DNA of 64,000 nucleotides from Martinezella multihospitum (GTDB taxonomy: Bacteria > Pseudomonadota > Alphaproteobacteria > Rhizobiales > Rhizobiaceae), in contig NZ_FMAG01000009.1 in assembly GCF_900094585.1 (NCBI RefSeq), positions 1 to 64,000 on the forward strand. Reading direction: 5' to 3'. Positions 17,777 through 25,781 of the stretch are shown piece after piece; position 1 is the stretch's first letter, and every line of letters begins with the position of its first letter. The notes beneath the pieces are model-generated. The model did no database searches and had not been told where the DNA came from. It saw nothing but the letters and a program-made list of their open reading frames with translations. Made by a program: the position numbers and the translations under genes.

Positions 17777-19186
17777 ATGGATAGCCTGTTGGTGGCAAGC
17801 GCCGGCGGCAGCACCCGCATCGAGGGAGTGATGGCTGCGATTTCCGACCGTATCGCCAGCCGCAGCCTGATGCCGGGCGCACGGCTTCCCTCTGTGCGCA
17901 GCTTCGCAAAGACGATGCAGGTGTCTGTTTCCACCGTGGTCGAGGCCTATGAGCGGCTTGCCGCAGAGGGCACGATCCGTTCGCGGCCGGGCGCTGGATT
18001 CTACGTTTGCGGCCCGCTGCCGCCGCTTTCTCTGTCCGAGACCGGGGCGAAATCAGATCGCAATGTCGATCCGCTCTGGATTTCCAGGCAATCGCTCGAA
18101 GTGGGCGACGATGTCCTGAAGCCCGGCTGCGGCTGGCTTCCACCCTCCTGGCTGCCGCAGGCGGCGTTGCGCCGGGCGATGCGAACCCTTGCGCGCGGAG
18201 ACATGGGAGCACTTGCCAATTATGGGACGCCGCTCGGCCTGCCGCCGCTGCGGCAGCTGCTCGCCCGGCGCCTTGGCGAGCATGGCATCACGGTGCCGCC
18301 GGATCAGATCCTGCTGACGGAATCCGGCACGCAGGCGATCGATCTTCTCTGCCGTTTCCTGCTCGAGCCCGGCGATACCGTGCTGGTGGACGATCCCTGC
18401 TATTTCAATTTCCATGCGCTCCTGCGGGCGCATCGTGCCAATGTCGTCTCCGTGCCCTTCACACCGACAGGGCCGGATGTCGAACTGTTCGGGCAGATCC
18501 TCGAACAGCATAAGCCGCGGCTCTACATCACCAATTCAGCCATCCACAATCCGACGGGGGCGACGCTCTCGCCCGTGACGGCACACCGGCTGCTGAAGCT
18601 CGCGGATGCTGCCGGGCTGACGATCATCGAGGACGATATCTTCGCCGATTTCGAGGATGTTCCGGCGCCGCGTCTTGCCGCCTATGACGGGCTCGACCGG
18701 GTGATCCATATCGGCAGCTTTTCGAAGACACTTTCGGCCTCGGTGCGCTGCGGCTTCATCGCGGCGCGTCGGGACTGGATCGACGGGCTCGTCGATCTCA
18801 AGGTCGCCAGCAGCTTCAGTTGCGGGCAATTGTCGGCCGAGCTTGTCTATCTCGCGCTGAAGGATGGCAGCTATCGCAGGCATGTCGAGGCCCTGCGGGT
18901 ACGGCTCGCCAAGACCATGGCTGATGTGTCGACGCGGCTGGAGGCGATCGGCATCGTGCCTTGGCTGAAGCCCCGGGCCGGGATGTTTCTCTGGTGCCGA
19001 CTGCCGGAAGGGCTCGATGCTGCCGATGTCGCGCGTGCCTGTCTTGCCGAGGGCATCGTTCTTGCGCCCGGCAATGTTTTCAGTCTCTCAGATGCGGCCG
19101 GACGCTTCATGCGGTTCAATGTTGCACAGTCGACCGATCCCCGGATCTTCGAGGCGCTGGAGGCCTCCATGCGGAAATTGAGATAG
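17777..19186 (+). CDS. MocR-family regulator (GntR helix-turn-helix plus aminotransferase-like domain)
   Basis: Protein of 469 residues. The N-terminal winged helix (about 12-75, LPSVRSFAKTMQVSVSTVVEAYERLAAEG) is fused to a fold-type I aminotransferase domain. The PLP-binding Lys lies in HIGSFSKTLSASVRCGF and the Asn/Asp contacts in NPTGATLS. Such proteins sense PLP or an amino compound and regulate transcription rather than catalyse transamination. It is divergent from the EamA exporter at 108 bp, so it probably controls it. Confidence 0.9.
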   Translation: MDSLLVASAGGSTRIEGVMAAISDRIASRSLMPGARLPSVRSFAKTMQVSVSTVVEAYERLAAEGTIRSRPGAGFYVCGPLPPLSLSETGAKSDRNVDPLWISRQSLEVGDDVLKPGCGWLPPSWLPQAALRRAMRTLARGDMGALANYGTPLGLPPLRQLLARRLGEHGITVPPDQILLTESGTQAIDLLCRFLLEPGDTVLVDDPCYFNFHALLRAHRANVVSVPFTPTGPDVELFGQILEQHKPRLYITNSAIHNPTGATLSPVTAHRLLKLADAAGLTIIEDDIFADFEDVPAPRLAAYDGLDRVIHIGSFSKTLSASVRCGFIAARRDWIDGLVDLKVASSFSCGQLSAELVYLALKDGSYRRHVEALRVRLAKTMADVSTRLEAIGIVPWLKPRAGMFLWCRLPEGLDAADVARACLAEGIVLAPGNVFSLSDAAGRFMRFNVAQSTDPRIFEALEASMRKLR

Positions 19187-19335
19187 CATTTTTCACCGGT
19201 GGGTTGCGGAGCGTTTTCGGCCTGTTTGGAAGATGCAGGACGCCTGCGCTCTTGCCAGACGGAAATGATCCGTCATAGCTTTGCCACATCGCCGCTCCAA
19301 TTGCGGCCCACATCGACTAAGACATATTCGACTAA

Positions 19336-20004
19336 ATGAGGTCGGTCGTGCGCGTTTTGCTTGTTGAAGACGACAATATCCTCGGATCATCGCTGAAGAA
19401 GGCGCTGGAAAAGCACGCCTATGGCGTCGACTGGATGCGCGATGGCGAATCCGGCCTCGAGGCGGCGGCGCATTCCCATTTCGCGGCGATCGTCCTCGAC
19501 ATCAATCTGCCGCTGCTAAGCGGCATGGAGGTGCTGCGCCGCATCCGCCAACGGGGAAATTCCGTGCCCGTGCTACTGCTGACGGCGATGGATTCCGTGC
19601 GCCAGAAGGTCGAGGGCCTCGATGAGGGCGCCGATGACTATCTGGTCAAGCCTTTCGATCTCGACGAGCTGCTGGCGCGGCTGCGTGCGCTCATCCGTCG
19701 GCGCGACGGGCGGACCGAAAGCGTCATCCGCTGCGGCGACGTGGAGGTCGATCCCTCCGCCATGGTGGCGCGCAAGGACAATGTGCAAGTCCATACCACG
19801 GCAAAGGAATTCCATCTCCTGAAGCTGCTGATGGAGCGCAGCGGCCGATATGTGACGAAGAACGATATCGAATATGCGCTCTATGACGCCGAAAACACCG
19901 TCGAGAGCAATACGATCGAAGTGACGATCTATAATCTGCGCAAGAAGCTCGGCACCGATTTCATCAAGTCGATCCGCGGCGTCGGCTATATGATCGAGCG
20001 ATGA
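19336..20004 (+). CDS. OmpR/PmrA-type response regulator of the lipid operon
   Basis: Response regulator of 222 residues. The acidic pocket is VEDDN, phospho-acceptor Asp55 lies in IVLDINLP, Lys in YLVKPFD, and the C-terminal winged helix ends YNLRKKLGTDFIKSIRGVGYMIE. It overlaps the kinase start by 4 bp (ATGA). It lies upstream of the nine-gene putative lipid operon, whose leader carries 11-bp-phased repeats of the kind this family binds. The ATG at 19336 directly follows a TCGACTAA repeat. A GTG at 19348 (MRVLLVEDD) is an alternative start. Confidence 0.9.
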   Translation: MRSVVRVLLVEDDNILGSSLKKALEKHAYGVDWMRDGESGLEAAAHSHFAAIVLDINLPLLSGMEVLRRIRQRGNSVPVLLLTAMDSVRQKVEGLDEGADDYLVKPFDLDELLARLRALIRRRDGRTESVIRCGDVEVDPSAMVARKDNVQVHTTAKEFHLLKLLMERSGRYVTKNDIEYALYDAENTVESNTIEVTIYNLRKKLGTDFIKSIRGVGYMIER

Positions 20005-21377
20005 ACAATTCCACGCTTACCCGCAAACTATTTCTCCGTATCGCGCCCGTCGTCGTCGTGACGATCGTCGTGATCGCCGCGTTCGCCTTCAACAGCGCGA
20101 CGCGGGAGATCAACAATATCTACGATGCCCAGCTCATCGACGATGCGAATGTGATCTGGAGCCTGCTGCGCCGTCCGCTGGAGAAGAATCCGGACCATGC
20201 GGCAAAGCAGATCGACGATATCGACTTCAACATGGACAATCAGCTGGCCTTCAATGAAGACGCCGATGATTATGCCGATGCGCACATGTTTCGCGCCTGG
20301 GTCGATGGCAATATCCGCTTCTACAGCAGCACGGCCTTTCTCTCGGACGTGCCGCAGCAGAAGGTTGGCTTCACCACGCTGACCTATGGCGGGGACGAGT
20401 GGCGGGTCTATTCGCTGCCGATCCCGAACACGACCATCGTGATCGAGCTTGGCGAAAAGATCGCGCTTCGCGAAACGCTCGTTTCCAACATTCTCCTCAA
20501 TCTGTTCTTTCCGCTGCTGATGCTGGTGCCGGTCATCGGCTTCCTCATCTGGCTCGGCATCAATAGCGGCCTGCGCACCATCCACGGGCTGGTGCGGCAG
20601 ATCCGTACCCGGTCGCCGGATGATCTCTCGGCCATTCCCGTCGAAGAGCTGCCGCGCGATCTGCTGCCGCTTGGCCGGTCGATCAACCAGCTGCTGGAAA
20701 AGCTCGGCCAGTCGCTGACGCTGGAGCGGCGCTTCTCCGACCTTGCCGCGCATCAGCTGCGCACGCCGCAGGCGAGCGTGAAGCTGCTTTTGCGGATGCT
20801 GGAACACAGCGACAGCGACCATGAGCGGCAGGCGATCATTTCCGACCTCGTTTCCAGCAACAACCGCACTATCCATCTGATCGAGCAGCTGCTGCGGCTC
20901 GCCAGGGTCAGCCACCATCCCCTCAATCTGACAGAGATTACGCTTTACCACTGGATGGCGTCGCTCATTGCCGAATTAGGCAACATCATCACCAGCCGCG
21001 AGCTCGATGTGGTGCTGGAGGGGGATGAGGCAATCCAGGTCAAGACCGACGAGTCGCTGCTGCGGATGCTGGTCACCAACCTGCTCGACAACGCCATCAA
21101 ATACACGCCTGTCGGTGGGGAAATCAAAGTTTCGATCGCTTCTGAGGATGGTTTCGGCCGCATTTCGATCAGCGACAGCGGCCCCGGCATCCCGCCACAT
21201 GAGAGGGAGGCGGTGTTCCAGCGCTTCTATCGCCTCAACACGCTTCACACGGAAGGGGCCGGCCTTGGTCTCGCTATTGTTGCAGATACGGCGGACCGTC
21301 TTTCGGCAATGGTTGATCTTTCTACTTCACGTTTGGGCAATGGTCTTCAGGTCGATCTAAGATTGCCGTTGAGCTAA
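20001..21377 (+). CDS. Sensor histidine kinase with acidic periplasmic loop
   Basis: Membrane kinase of 458 residues. Transmembrane segments are at about 13-30 and 163-186, with a periplasmic sensor region between them. The phospho-acceptor is His251 in AAHQLRTP. The N box LLDNAIKYT and G boxes SDSGPGIP and GAGLGLAIV follow. The sensor region has a marked acidic cluster (Asp72, 73, 75, 79, Glu86, Asp87, 89, 90, 93). Acidic sensor patches in PhoQ and PmrB bind metal ions or cationic peptides, so a cation or cationic-peptide signal is a reasonable inference. It ends 104 bp before the nine-gene operon. Confidence 0.88.
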   Translation: MNNSTLTRKLFLRIAPVVVVTIVVIAAFAFNSATREINNIYDAQLIDDANVIWSLLRRPLEKNPDHAAKQIDDIDFNMDNQLAFNEDADDYADAHMFRAWVDGNIRFYSSTAFLSDVPQQKVGFTTLTYGGDEWRVYSLPIPNTTIVIELGEKIALRETLVSNILLNLFFPLLMLVPVIGFLIWLGINSGLRTIHGLVRQIRTRSPDDLSAIPVEELPRDLLPLGRSINQLLEKLGQSLTLERRFSDLAAHQLRTPQASVKLLLRMLEHSDSDHERQAIISDLVSSNNRTIHLIEQLLRLARVSHHPLNLTEITLYHWMASLIAELGNIITSRELDVVLEGDEAIQVKTDESLLRMLVTNLLDNAIKYTPVGGEIKVSIASEDGFGRISISDSGPGIPPHEREAVFQRFYRLNTLHTEGAGLGLAIVADTADRLSAMVDLSTSRLGNGLQVDLRLPLS

Positions 21378-21400
21378 AAGTACAACGTCTCGTCGTTTTT

Positions 21401-21444
21401 CATTTTCGCATCATTTTCCGCTCATACCCGGCTCATCTGAGGTT
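21401..21444 (+). promoter_or_regulatory. Four 11-bp-phased TCAT repeats, candidate response-regulator operator
   Basis: TCAT occurs at 21401, 21412, 21423 and 21434, exactly 11 bp apart. The first two repeats are TCATTTTCGCA and TCATTTTCCGC. OmpR/PhoB-family regulators bind head-to-tail to 11-bp direct repeats. The array ends about 38 bp before the first gene of the operon, so it could overlap the -35 region of an activated promoter. Binding by the adjacent regulator is inferred. Confidence 0.6.
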
Positions 21445-21481
21445 GTTAGACGCAACTTAGGATAAGGCGAAAGGGTATTTC

Positions 21482-22165
21482 ATGCAGGTGTTTTGCGATT
21501 TTGATGGAACCATATCCATCGAAGACGCGACGGATATGGTGTTGTCCCGTTTCGCCGGTTCCGAATGGGAAGATATCGAGCAGCTGTGGAAGCAGGGGCT
21601 GATCGGCTCCGGCGAATGCATGCGCCGGCAGATCGCTCTCATCCAGGCAAGCCGGGGCGAGCTCGACCGGTTTCTCGACACGCTGTCGATCGATTCGGGC
21701 TTCGAGAGTTTCCTGTCCTTTTGCCATCGCGGCGAATTGCCTGTCACAATCGTCAGCGATGGTGTGGACTATTTCATCCGGCGCATCCTGGCGCGCCACG
21801 GCATCGAGGGTCTGCCGATCATCGCCAATGTGCTGACTTGCAGCGTTTCGCAGGGCCGCGAATCCTATTCGCTGTTTCCGCCGTTTACGGCGACGGGCTG
21901 CGTATCCGGTGCCGGCGTCTGCAAGTGCCGCGTCGTCGATAGCAACGACCTGCGGGTCTACATCGGCGACGGCCGCAGCGATTTCTGCGTTTCCGACAAG
22001 GTCGACCTCGTTTTCGCAAAGGCGAAGCTCGTCGATTACTGCGAAGAAAACGGCATTCCCTATGTCGGCTTCGATGATTTTTCCGATCTGCTTCCGAAGA
22101 TGGAAGCCGTTCTCCCGAGCGTCGAGCGACGCTCCCGTGCACTGCCGCAAGTCAAGACGGCGTGA
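21482..22165 (+). CDS. HAD-superfamily phosphatase, MtnX/SerB-like
   Basis: Cytoplasmic phosphatase of 227 residues. Motif I is FCDFDGT with Asp6 and Asp8, motif II lies in TIVSDGVDYF and motif III is YIGDGRSDFC. A Cys-rich GAGVCKC segment follows the cap region. MtnX/SerB relatives dephosphorylate small metabolites such as phosphoserine or diketo-methylthiopentane phosphate. None of the other methionine-salvage genes are here, so the substrate is probably an intermediate of this operon. It is first in the nine-gene run, 20 bp before the aminotransferase, and directly downstream of the phased TCAT array. Confidence 0.82.
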   Translation: MQVFCDFDGTISIEDATDMVLSRFAGSEWEDIEQLWKQGLIGSGECMRRQIALIQASRGELDRFLDTLSIDSGFESFLSFCHRGELPVTIVSDGVDYFIRRILARHGIEGLPIIANVLTCSVSQGRESYSLFPPFTATGCVSGAGVCKCRVVDSNDLRVYIGDGRSDFCVSDKVDLVFAKAKLVDYCEENGIPYVGFDDFSDLLPKMEAVLPSVERRSRALPQVKTA

Positions 22166-22185
22166 ACCAGACCAAGAGGCATTGA

Positions 22186-23604
22186 ATGAAAACGAATGTA
22201 GCCGAAGCCTTCAGCGGCGAGACCGAGTCCGTCCGCTCCGAAGAGGAATTGCGCGCCCTCGAGGAGCTCTATTGCTCCCATGGTGATACGGTTCACTACA
22301 CCGACAAGCCCAAATTCTTCGAAGAATGCGAAGGTTCCTACGTCTACGATCGGACCGGAACGCCGTTCCTCGATCTGCAGATGTGGTACTCCGCCGTCAA
22401 TTTCGGCTATCGCAACGAGCGCCTGAACGAAGCCGCCCATCGCCAGCTCGACCGGCTGCCGCAGGTCGCGTCGCAATATCTGCATCGCGAGAAGGTGGAG
22501 CTTGCCGCGCTGATCGCCCAGGATGCCGAGCGCAAGTTCGGCCATAAGGGCCGCGTGCACTTCAACGTCGGCGGTTCGCAGGCCGTCGAGGATTCCCTGA
22601 AGCTCGTGCGCAACTATACGGGCGGCAAGAGCCTGATGTTCGCCTTCGAAGGCGGCTATCATGGCCGCACGCTCGGCGCCTCGGCAATCACCTCGAGCTA
22701 CCGCTATCGCCGCCGCTACGGCCATTTCGGCGATCGTGCCCAGTTCGTTGAATTCCCCTATTACTTCCGCGGCCCGAAGGGCATGTCGAAGGAAGAATAC
22801 GGACATTATTGCGTCCAGAAGTTCGCCCGCCTGTTCGAGAGCGAATATAACGGCGTCTGGGACCCGAAGGCCGGCAAGTCCGAATATGCCGCCTTCTATA
22901 TCGAGCCGATCCAGGGCACGGGCGGCTATGTCATTCCGCCGATGAACTTCTTCGTCGAACTGAAGAAGGTCCTTGACGATCACGGCATCCTGCTCGTCGT
23001 CGACGAAATCCAGATGGGCGTCTACCGCACCGGCAAGCTCTGGTCGATCGAGCACTTCGGCGTTTCGCCGGATGCGCTGATCTTCGGCAAGGCGATCACC
23101 AACGGCCTCAACCCACTTTCCGGCGTCTGGGCCCGTGAAGAGATGATCAATCCGGAGATCTTCCCGCCCGGCTCCACGCATTCGACCTTCGCCAGCAACC
23201 CAATGGGCACTGCCGTTGCGCTCGAAACGATGAAGATGCTGGAAGAGCAGGATTTCGGTGCGGCAATCATGGAGAAGGGCGCGCATTTCCTCGACGGGCT
23301 GAAGCAGCTGCAGAAGCGCCATGCCACCGTCGGCGAGGTCGATGGTCTCGGTCTCGCCCTGCGCATGGAAATCTGCAAGGACGACAGCTACACGCCGGAC
23401 AAGGCGACGTTGGACTGGATGTGCGACGAAGGCATGAAGGGCGACCTCCAGGTCGGTGGCAAGACCTACGGCCTCGTGCTCGATGTCGGCGGTTACCACA
23501 AGAACGTCATCACGCTTGCTCCCAACCTGCTCATCACCCGCGAAGAGATCGATCTGGCGCTTGCGCTTCTCGATCAGCTTCTGACGCGCGCTGCCCGGAG
23601 ATAA
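22186..23604 (+). CDS. Class III PLP-dependent aminotransferase
   Basis: Aminotransferase of 472 residues. PLP-binding Lys302 lies in IFGKAITNG, with the Asp of VVDEIQMG contacting the pyridine nitrogen and a GGSQAVEDSLKL phosphate-binding region. Class III enzymes transfer omega-amino groups (ornithine, diaminobutyrate, GABA, polyamines) or aminate ketones and aldehydes. In this operon it could create or remove the amine of a head group. The unusual insert RGPKGMSKEEYGHYCVQKFA at about 195-214 differs from standard ornithine aminotransferases. It is 4 bp upstream of the arginase-fold gene. Confidence 0.85.
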   Translation: MKTNVAEAFSGETESVRSEEELRALEELYCSHGDTVHYTDKPKFFEECEGSYVYDRTGTPFLDLQMWYSAVNFGYRNERLNEAAHRQLDRLPQVASQYLHREKVELAALIAQDAERKFGHKGRVHFNVGGSQAVEDSLKLVRNYTGGKSLMFAFEGGYHGRTLGASAITSSYRYRRRYGHFGDRAQFVEFPYYFRGPKGMSKEEYGHYCVQKFARLFESEYNGVWDPKAGKSEYAAFYIEPIQGTGGYVIPPMNFFVELKKVLDDHGILLVVDEIQMGVYRTGKLWSIEHFGVSPDALIFGKAITNGLNPLSGVWAREEMINPEIFPPGSTHSTFASNPMGTAVALETMKMLEEQDFGAAIMEKGAHFLDGLKQLQKRHATVGEVDGLGLALRMEICKDDSYTPDKATLDWMCDEGMKGDLQVGGKTYGLVLDVGGYHKNVITLAPNLLITREEIDLALALLDQLLTRAARR

Positions 23605-23608
23605 GACG

Positions 23609-24562
23609 GTGCAACTGCTGCTTCTTCATCTCGATGATGCTTTGGAGTTGCAGCCTGACTTTGTGCGCGCCTGCAAGTTTGCTGGCGCGCACCAGTATTT
23701 CGGCAAGAATGCGGGGCAACAGGTTCGGCTGTGGAGCAAGCAGGGTGCCCTTGACGATCTCAGTCGCGAGATCGTCAAGAACAGGCCGACGACCGGCAAG
23801 GATCCGCAATTGTGCTTCATGGGTTCCGGCGACTTCCACCATGTCACGGCCTTGCTGCTCGACGGCGCACTCGAACGACAATCCGGTGCGGCCACGCTGA
23901 TCCATTTCGACAACCATCCGGACTGGGTGAAATTCGACGGCGGCATGCATTGCGGCTCCTGGGTCAATCGCGCCCTTGTCAACCCCTGCATCCAGAAGGT
24001 CATCACGATCGGCGTCTGCAGCCATGATCTTCGCAGTCCCGAGCGCAAGGGCGCCAATCTGCACTGGCTCGGCGACGGCAAGCTGGAACTCTATCCTTAC
24101 GAACATCCGCCGAGCCGCGTGGTGGCCGATTACGGCACCGGTGCCAGCTACCGGCAGGAAAGAGGCGCGCTGCACTGGAAATCGATCGTCGAGATCGGCG
24201 AGGAAAATTTCATCGACCACATGCTCAGCCGCATTCGCACCGAGGCCGTCTATGTTACGATCGACAAGGACGTGCTGGCGGCCGATGATGCCGTTACCAA
24301 TTGGGATCAGGGCCGCATGCGGCTGCCCTATCTCCTGGCTCTGATCAGCGAAATCGGCAGCCGTCACCGTATCATCGGCGCGGATGTCATCGGGGATTAT
24401 TCAACTCCGAGTTATGCTGGCAGCCTTCGGACGCAGTTCATGAAGCGCGCGGAGATCTTCATCGATCAGCCGCGTATGCGGCAGGGTGCCGAAACAATGA
24501 GGAATATCAACAGCGCGGCCAATCACGCCCTGCTGGAGGTGCTGGCGGAGTATATGCAATGA
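23609..24562 (+). CDS. Arginase-superfamily metallohydrolase, substrate unknown
   Basis: Protein of 317 residues with all six manganese-ligand positions of the arginase/agmatinase fold. They are His in GSGDFHH (77-78), Asp101, His103 and Asp105 in HFDNHPDW, and Asp219 and Asp221 in TIDKDVL. The motifs deviate from canonical GGDHS and DAHxD, so it is not a standard arginase or agmatinase. It could cleave a guanidino, formyl or other C-N bond in an amine intermediate. It overlaps the next gene by 4 bp (ATGA), showing translational coupling. Confidence 0.75.
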   Translation: MQLLLLHLDDALELQPDFVRACKFAGAHQYFGKNAGQQVRLWSKQGALDDLSREIVKNRPTTGKDPQLCFMGSGDFHHVTALLLDGALERQSGAATLIHFDNHPDWVKFDGGMHCGSWVNRALVNPCIQKVITIGVCSHDLRSPERKGANLHWLGDGKLELYPYEHPPSRVVADYGTGASYRQERGALHWKSIVEIGEENFIDHMLSRIRTEAVYVTIDKDVLAADDAVTNWDQGRMRLPYLLALISEIGSRHRIIGADVIGDYSTPSYAGSLRTQFMKRAEIFIDQPRMRQGAETMRNINSAANHALLEVLAEYMQ

Positions 24563-24912
24563 CTGGCAGCCTGACACTTCCCATGCTTGGGCTCATCTTG
24601 TTCTGCGTGGTCGCGGAAACCGCCCGCGAAGTCTGCTTCAAGCAATCGGCCAGTGGGAACGCCCCCCTCAAGGCGCTGGCAAAACCGGTCACCTGGCTCG
24701 GCATTCTGCTCTGGGCCGTGGAGCTTTTCGCCTGGACGGCCGTTCTGGAGCACGTGCCCCTGACGATCGCTTTCCCGCTGATGGCGATGAGCTATGTCGT
24801 CATCGTGCTCGCCGGCGCCGTCATCTTCAAGGAAAACATCAACCTGCGCCACGCGACGGGCGTGTTTCTCGTCACCGCCGGTGTGGTTTGCGTGGGAGTC
24901 ACAGGACTATGA
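24559..24912 (+). CDS. SMR-type four-helix transporter subunit A
   Basis: Membrane protein of 117 residues with four hydrophobic helices. The first holds a membrane-embedded Glu in FCVVAETAREVCFKQS. The later segments read LTIAFPLMAMSYVVIVLAG and HATGVFLVTAGVVCVGV. SMR/EmrE relatives act as dimers. ArnE/ArnF of this superfamily flip aminoarabinose-linked undecaprenyl phosphate. A second SMR gene lies at 27715-28146 in the same operon, suggesting a heterodimer. It starts inside the arginase-fold stop codon and its own stop overlaps the desaturase start. Confidence 0.8.
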   Translation: MTGSLTLPMLGLILFCVVAETAREVCFKQSASGNAPLKALAKPVTWLGILLWAVELFAWTAVLEHVPLTIAFPLMAMSYVVIVLAGAVIFKENINLRHATGVFLVTAGVVCVGVTGL

Positions 24913-25781
24913 AAATCTTTGCGCACACCCGATGGGACCTGGCACCGGTGCTTGCCGCCGTCGCCCATCTCGCCTTCGACGTCTATCTGATCGTCGGCTT
25001 CGAAAGCCGGCCGCTTTGGCTCTCGGCCATTCTCGGCTGCCTCTACGCCGTTTCGATCTCCTGGAACATCAACAGCATATCGCACAACTTCATCCACACG
25101 CCCTATTTCAAGCCGCGCTGGATGAACTACGGCTTCAGCCTCCTGGAGTCGGTCGCGATCGGCTTTTCGCAGACCTATTATCACTGGGTGCATATGCGCC
25201 ATCATTCGGGCAACAGCGACCGTCCGAACGAAAAGGGCGAGACGATCGACATGCTGTCGATCTATCGCTATGGCCGCGACGGCCAACCGGAAAACGTCTG
25301 GTCCTATACGTTCCTGAGCTTCTTCCGCGACAGTCTCGGCGATATTCACAAGGCCATTGCCCGCAACCGTCCGTTCGATGCTGCCTGGGGACGGTTCGAG
25401 CTCTATTTCTTTCTGGGGCTTGCCGCGCTCGCGCTGATCTACGACTGGAAGGCGGTTCTGTTCTTCGTGCCCTTCTATTATATCGGCAATTGCCTGTCGT
25501 CGCTGAACGGCTATTACGAGCATCTGAACGGTGATCCGGACGAGCCGATCGCATGGGGTGTTTCCAGCCACCAGCCTTTCTATAACTGGCTGTGGTTCGG
25601 CAACGGCTATCACGCCGAGCACCATTATCGTCCCCGCACCCACTGGACGAAGCTTCCGGCGCTGCACGAGCAGATCAAGGAAGAGCAGGAAAAGAACGGC
25701 ACGCATGTGATCAGCACCTGCCATGCGCTTGGCTTCATGGCCAAGGAAAACCGGCAGTCGGAGCTATCTCATGAAAGCTGA
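24909..25781 (+). CDS. Membrane fatty-acid desaturase/hydroxylase-like di-iron enzyme
   Basis: Integral membrane protein of 290 residues with the three His boxes of the desaturase superfamily: HNFIH (59-63), HMRHH (95-99) and HAEHH (235-239). Hydrophobic segments lie on both sides. The family uses a di-iron centre and O2 to desaturate or hydroxylate acyl chains or other lipids; the related RtxC desaturates rhizobitoxine precursor. Since the operon also encodes a cyclopropane synthase, desaturation of an acyl chain is the favoured inference. ATGA overlap with the SMR gene; an 11-bp overlap with the next gene. Confidence 0.83.
   Translation: MKIFAHTRWDLAPVLAAVAHLAFDVYLIVGFESRPLWLSAILGCLYAVSISWNINSISHNFIHTPYFKPRWMNYGFSLLESVAIGFSQTYYHWVHMRHHSGNSDRPNEKGETIDMLSIYRYGRDGQPENVWSYTFLSFFRDSLGDIHKAIARNRPFDAAWGRFELYFFLGLAALALIYDWKAVLFFVPFYYIGNCLSSLNGYYEHLNGDPDEPIAWGVSSHQPFYNWLWFGNGYHAEHHYRPRTHWTKLPALHEQIKEEQEKNGTHVISTCHALGFMAKENRQSELSHES

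Noticed and set aside
22060..23499. Long frame opposite the aminotransferase
   Set aside because: Shadow frame; the + strand protein has all class III motifs.
21482..24562. First three operon genes as methionine or polyamine salvage
   Set aside because: The HAD gene resembles MtnX, and the next two could suggest polyamine metabolism. No MtnA/B/C/D or Spe genes are present, and the following six genes are lipid- or transport-related.
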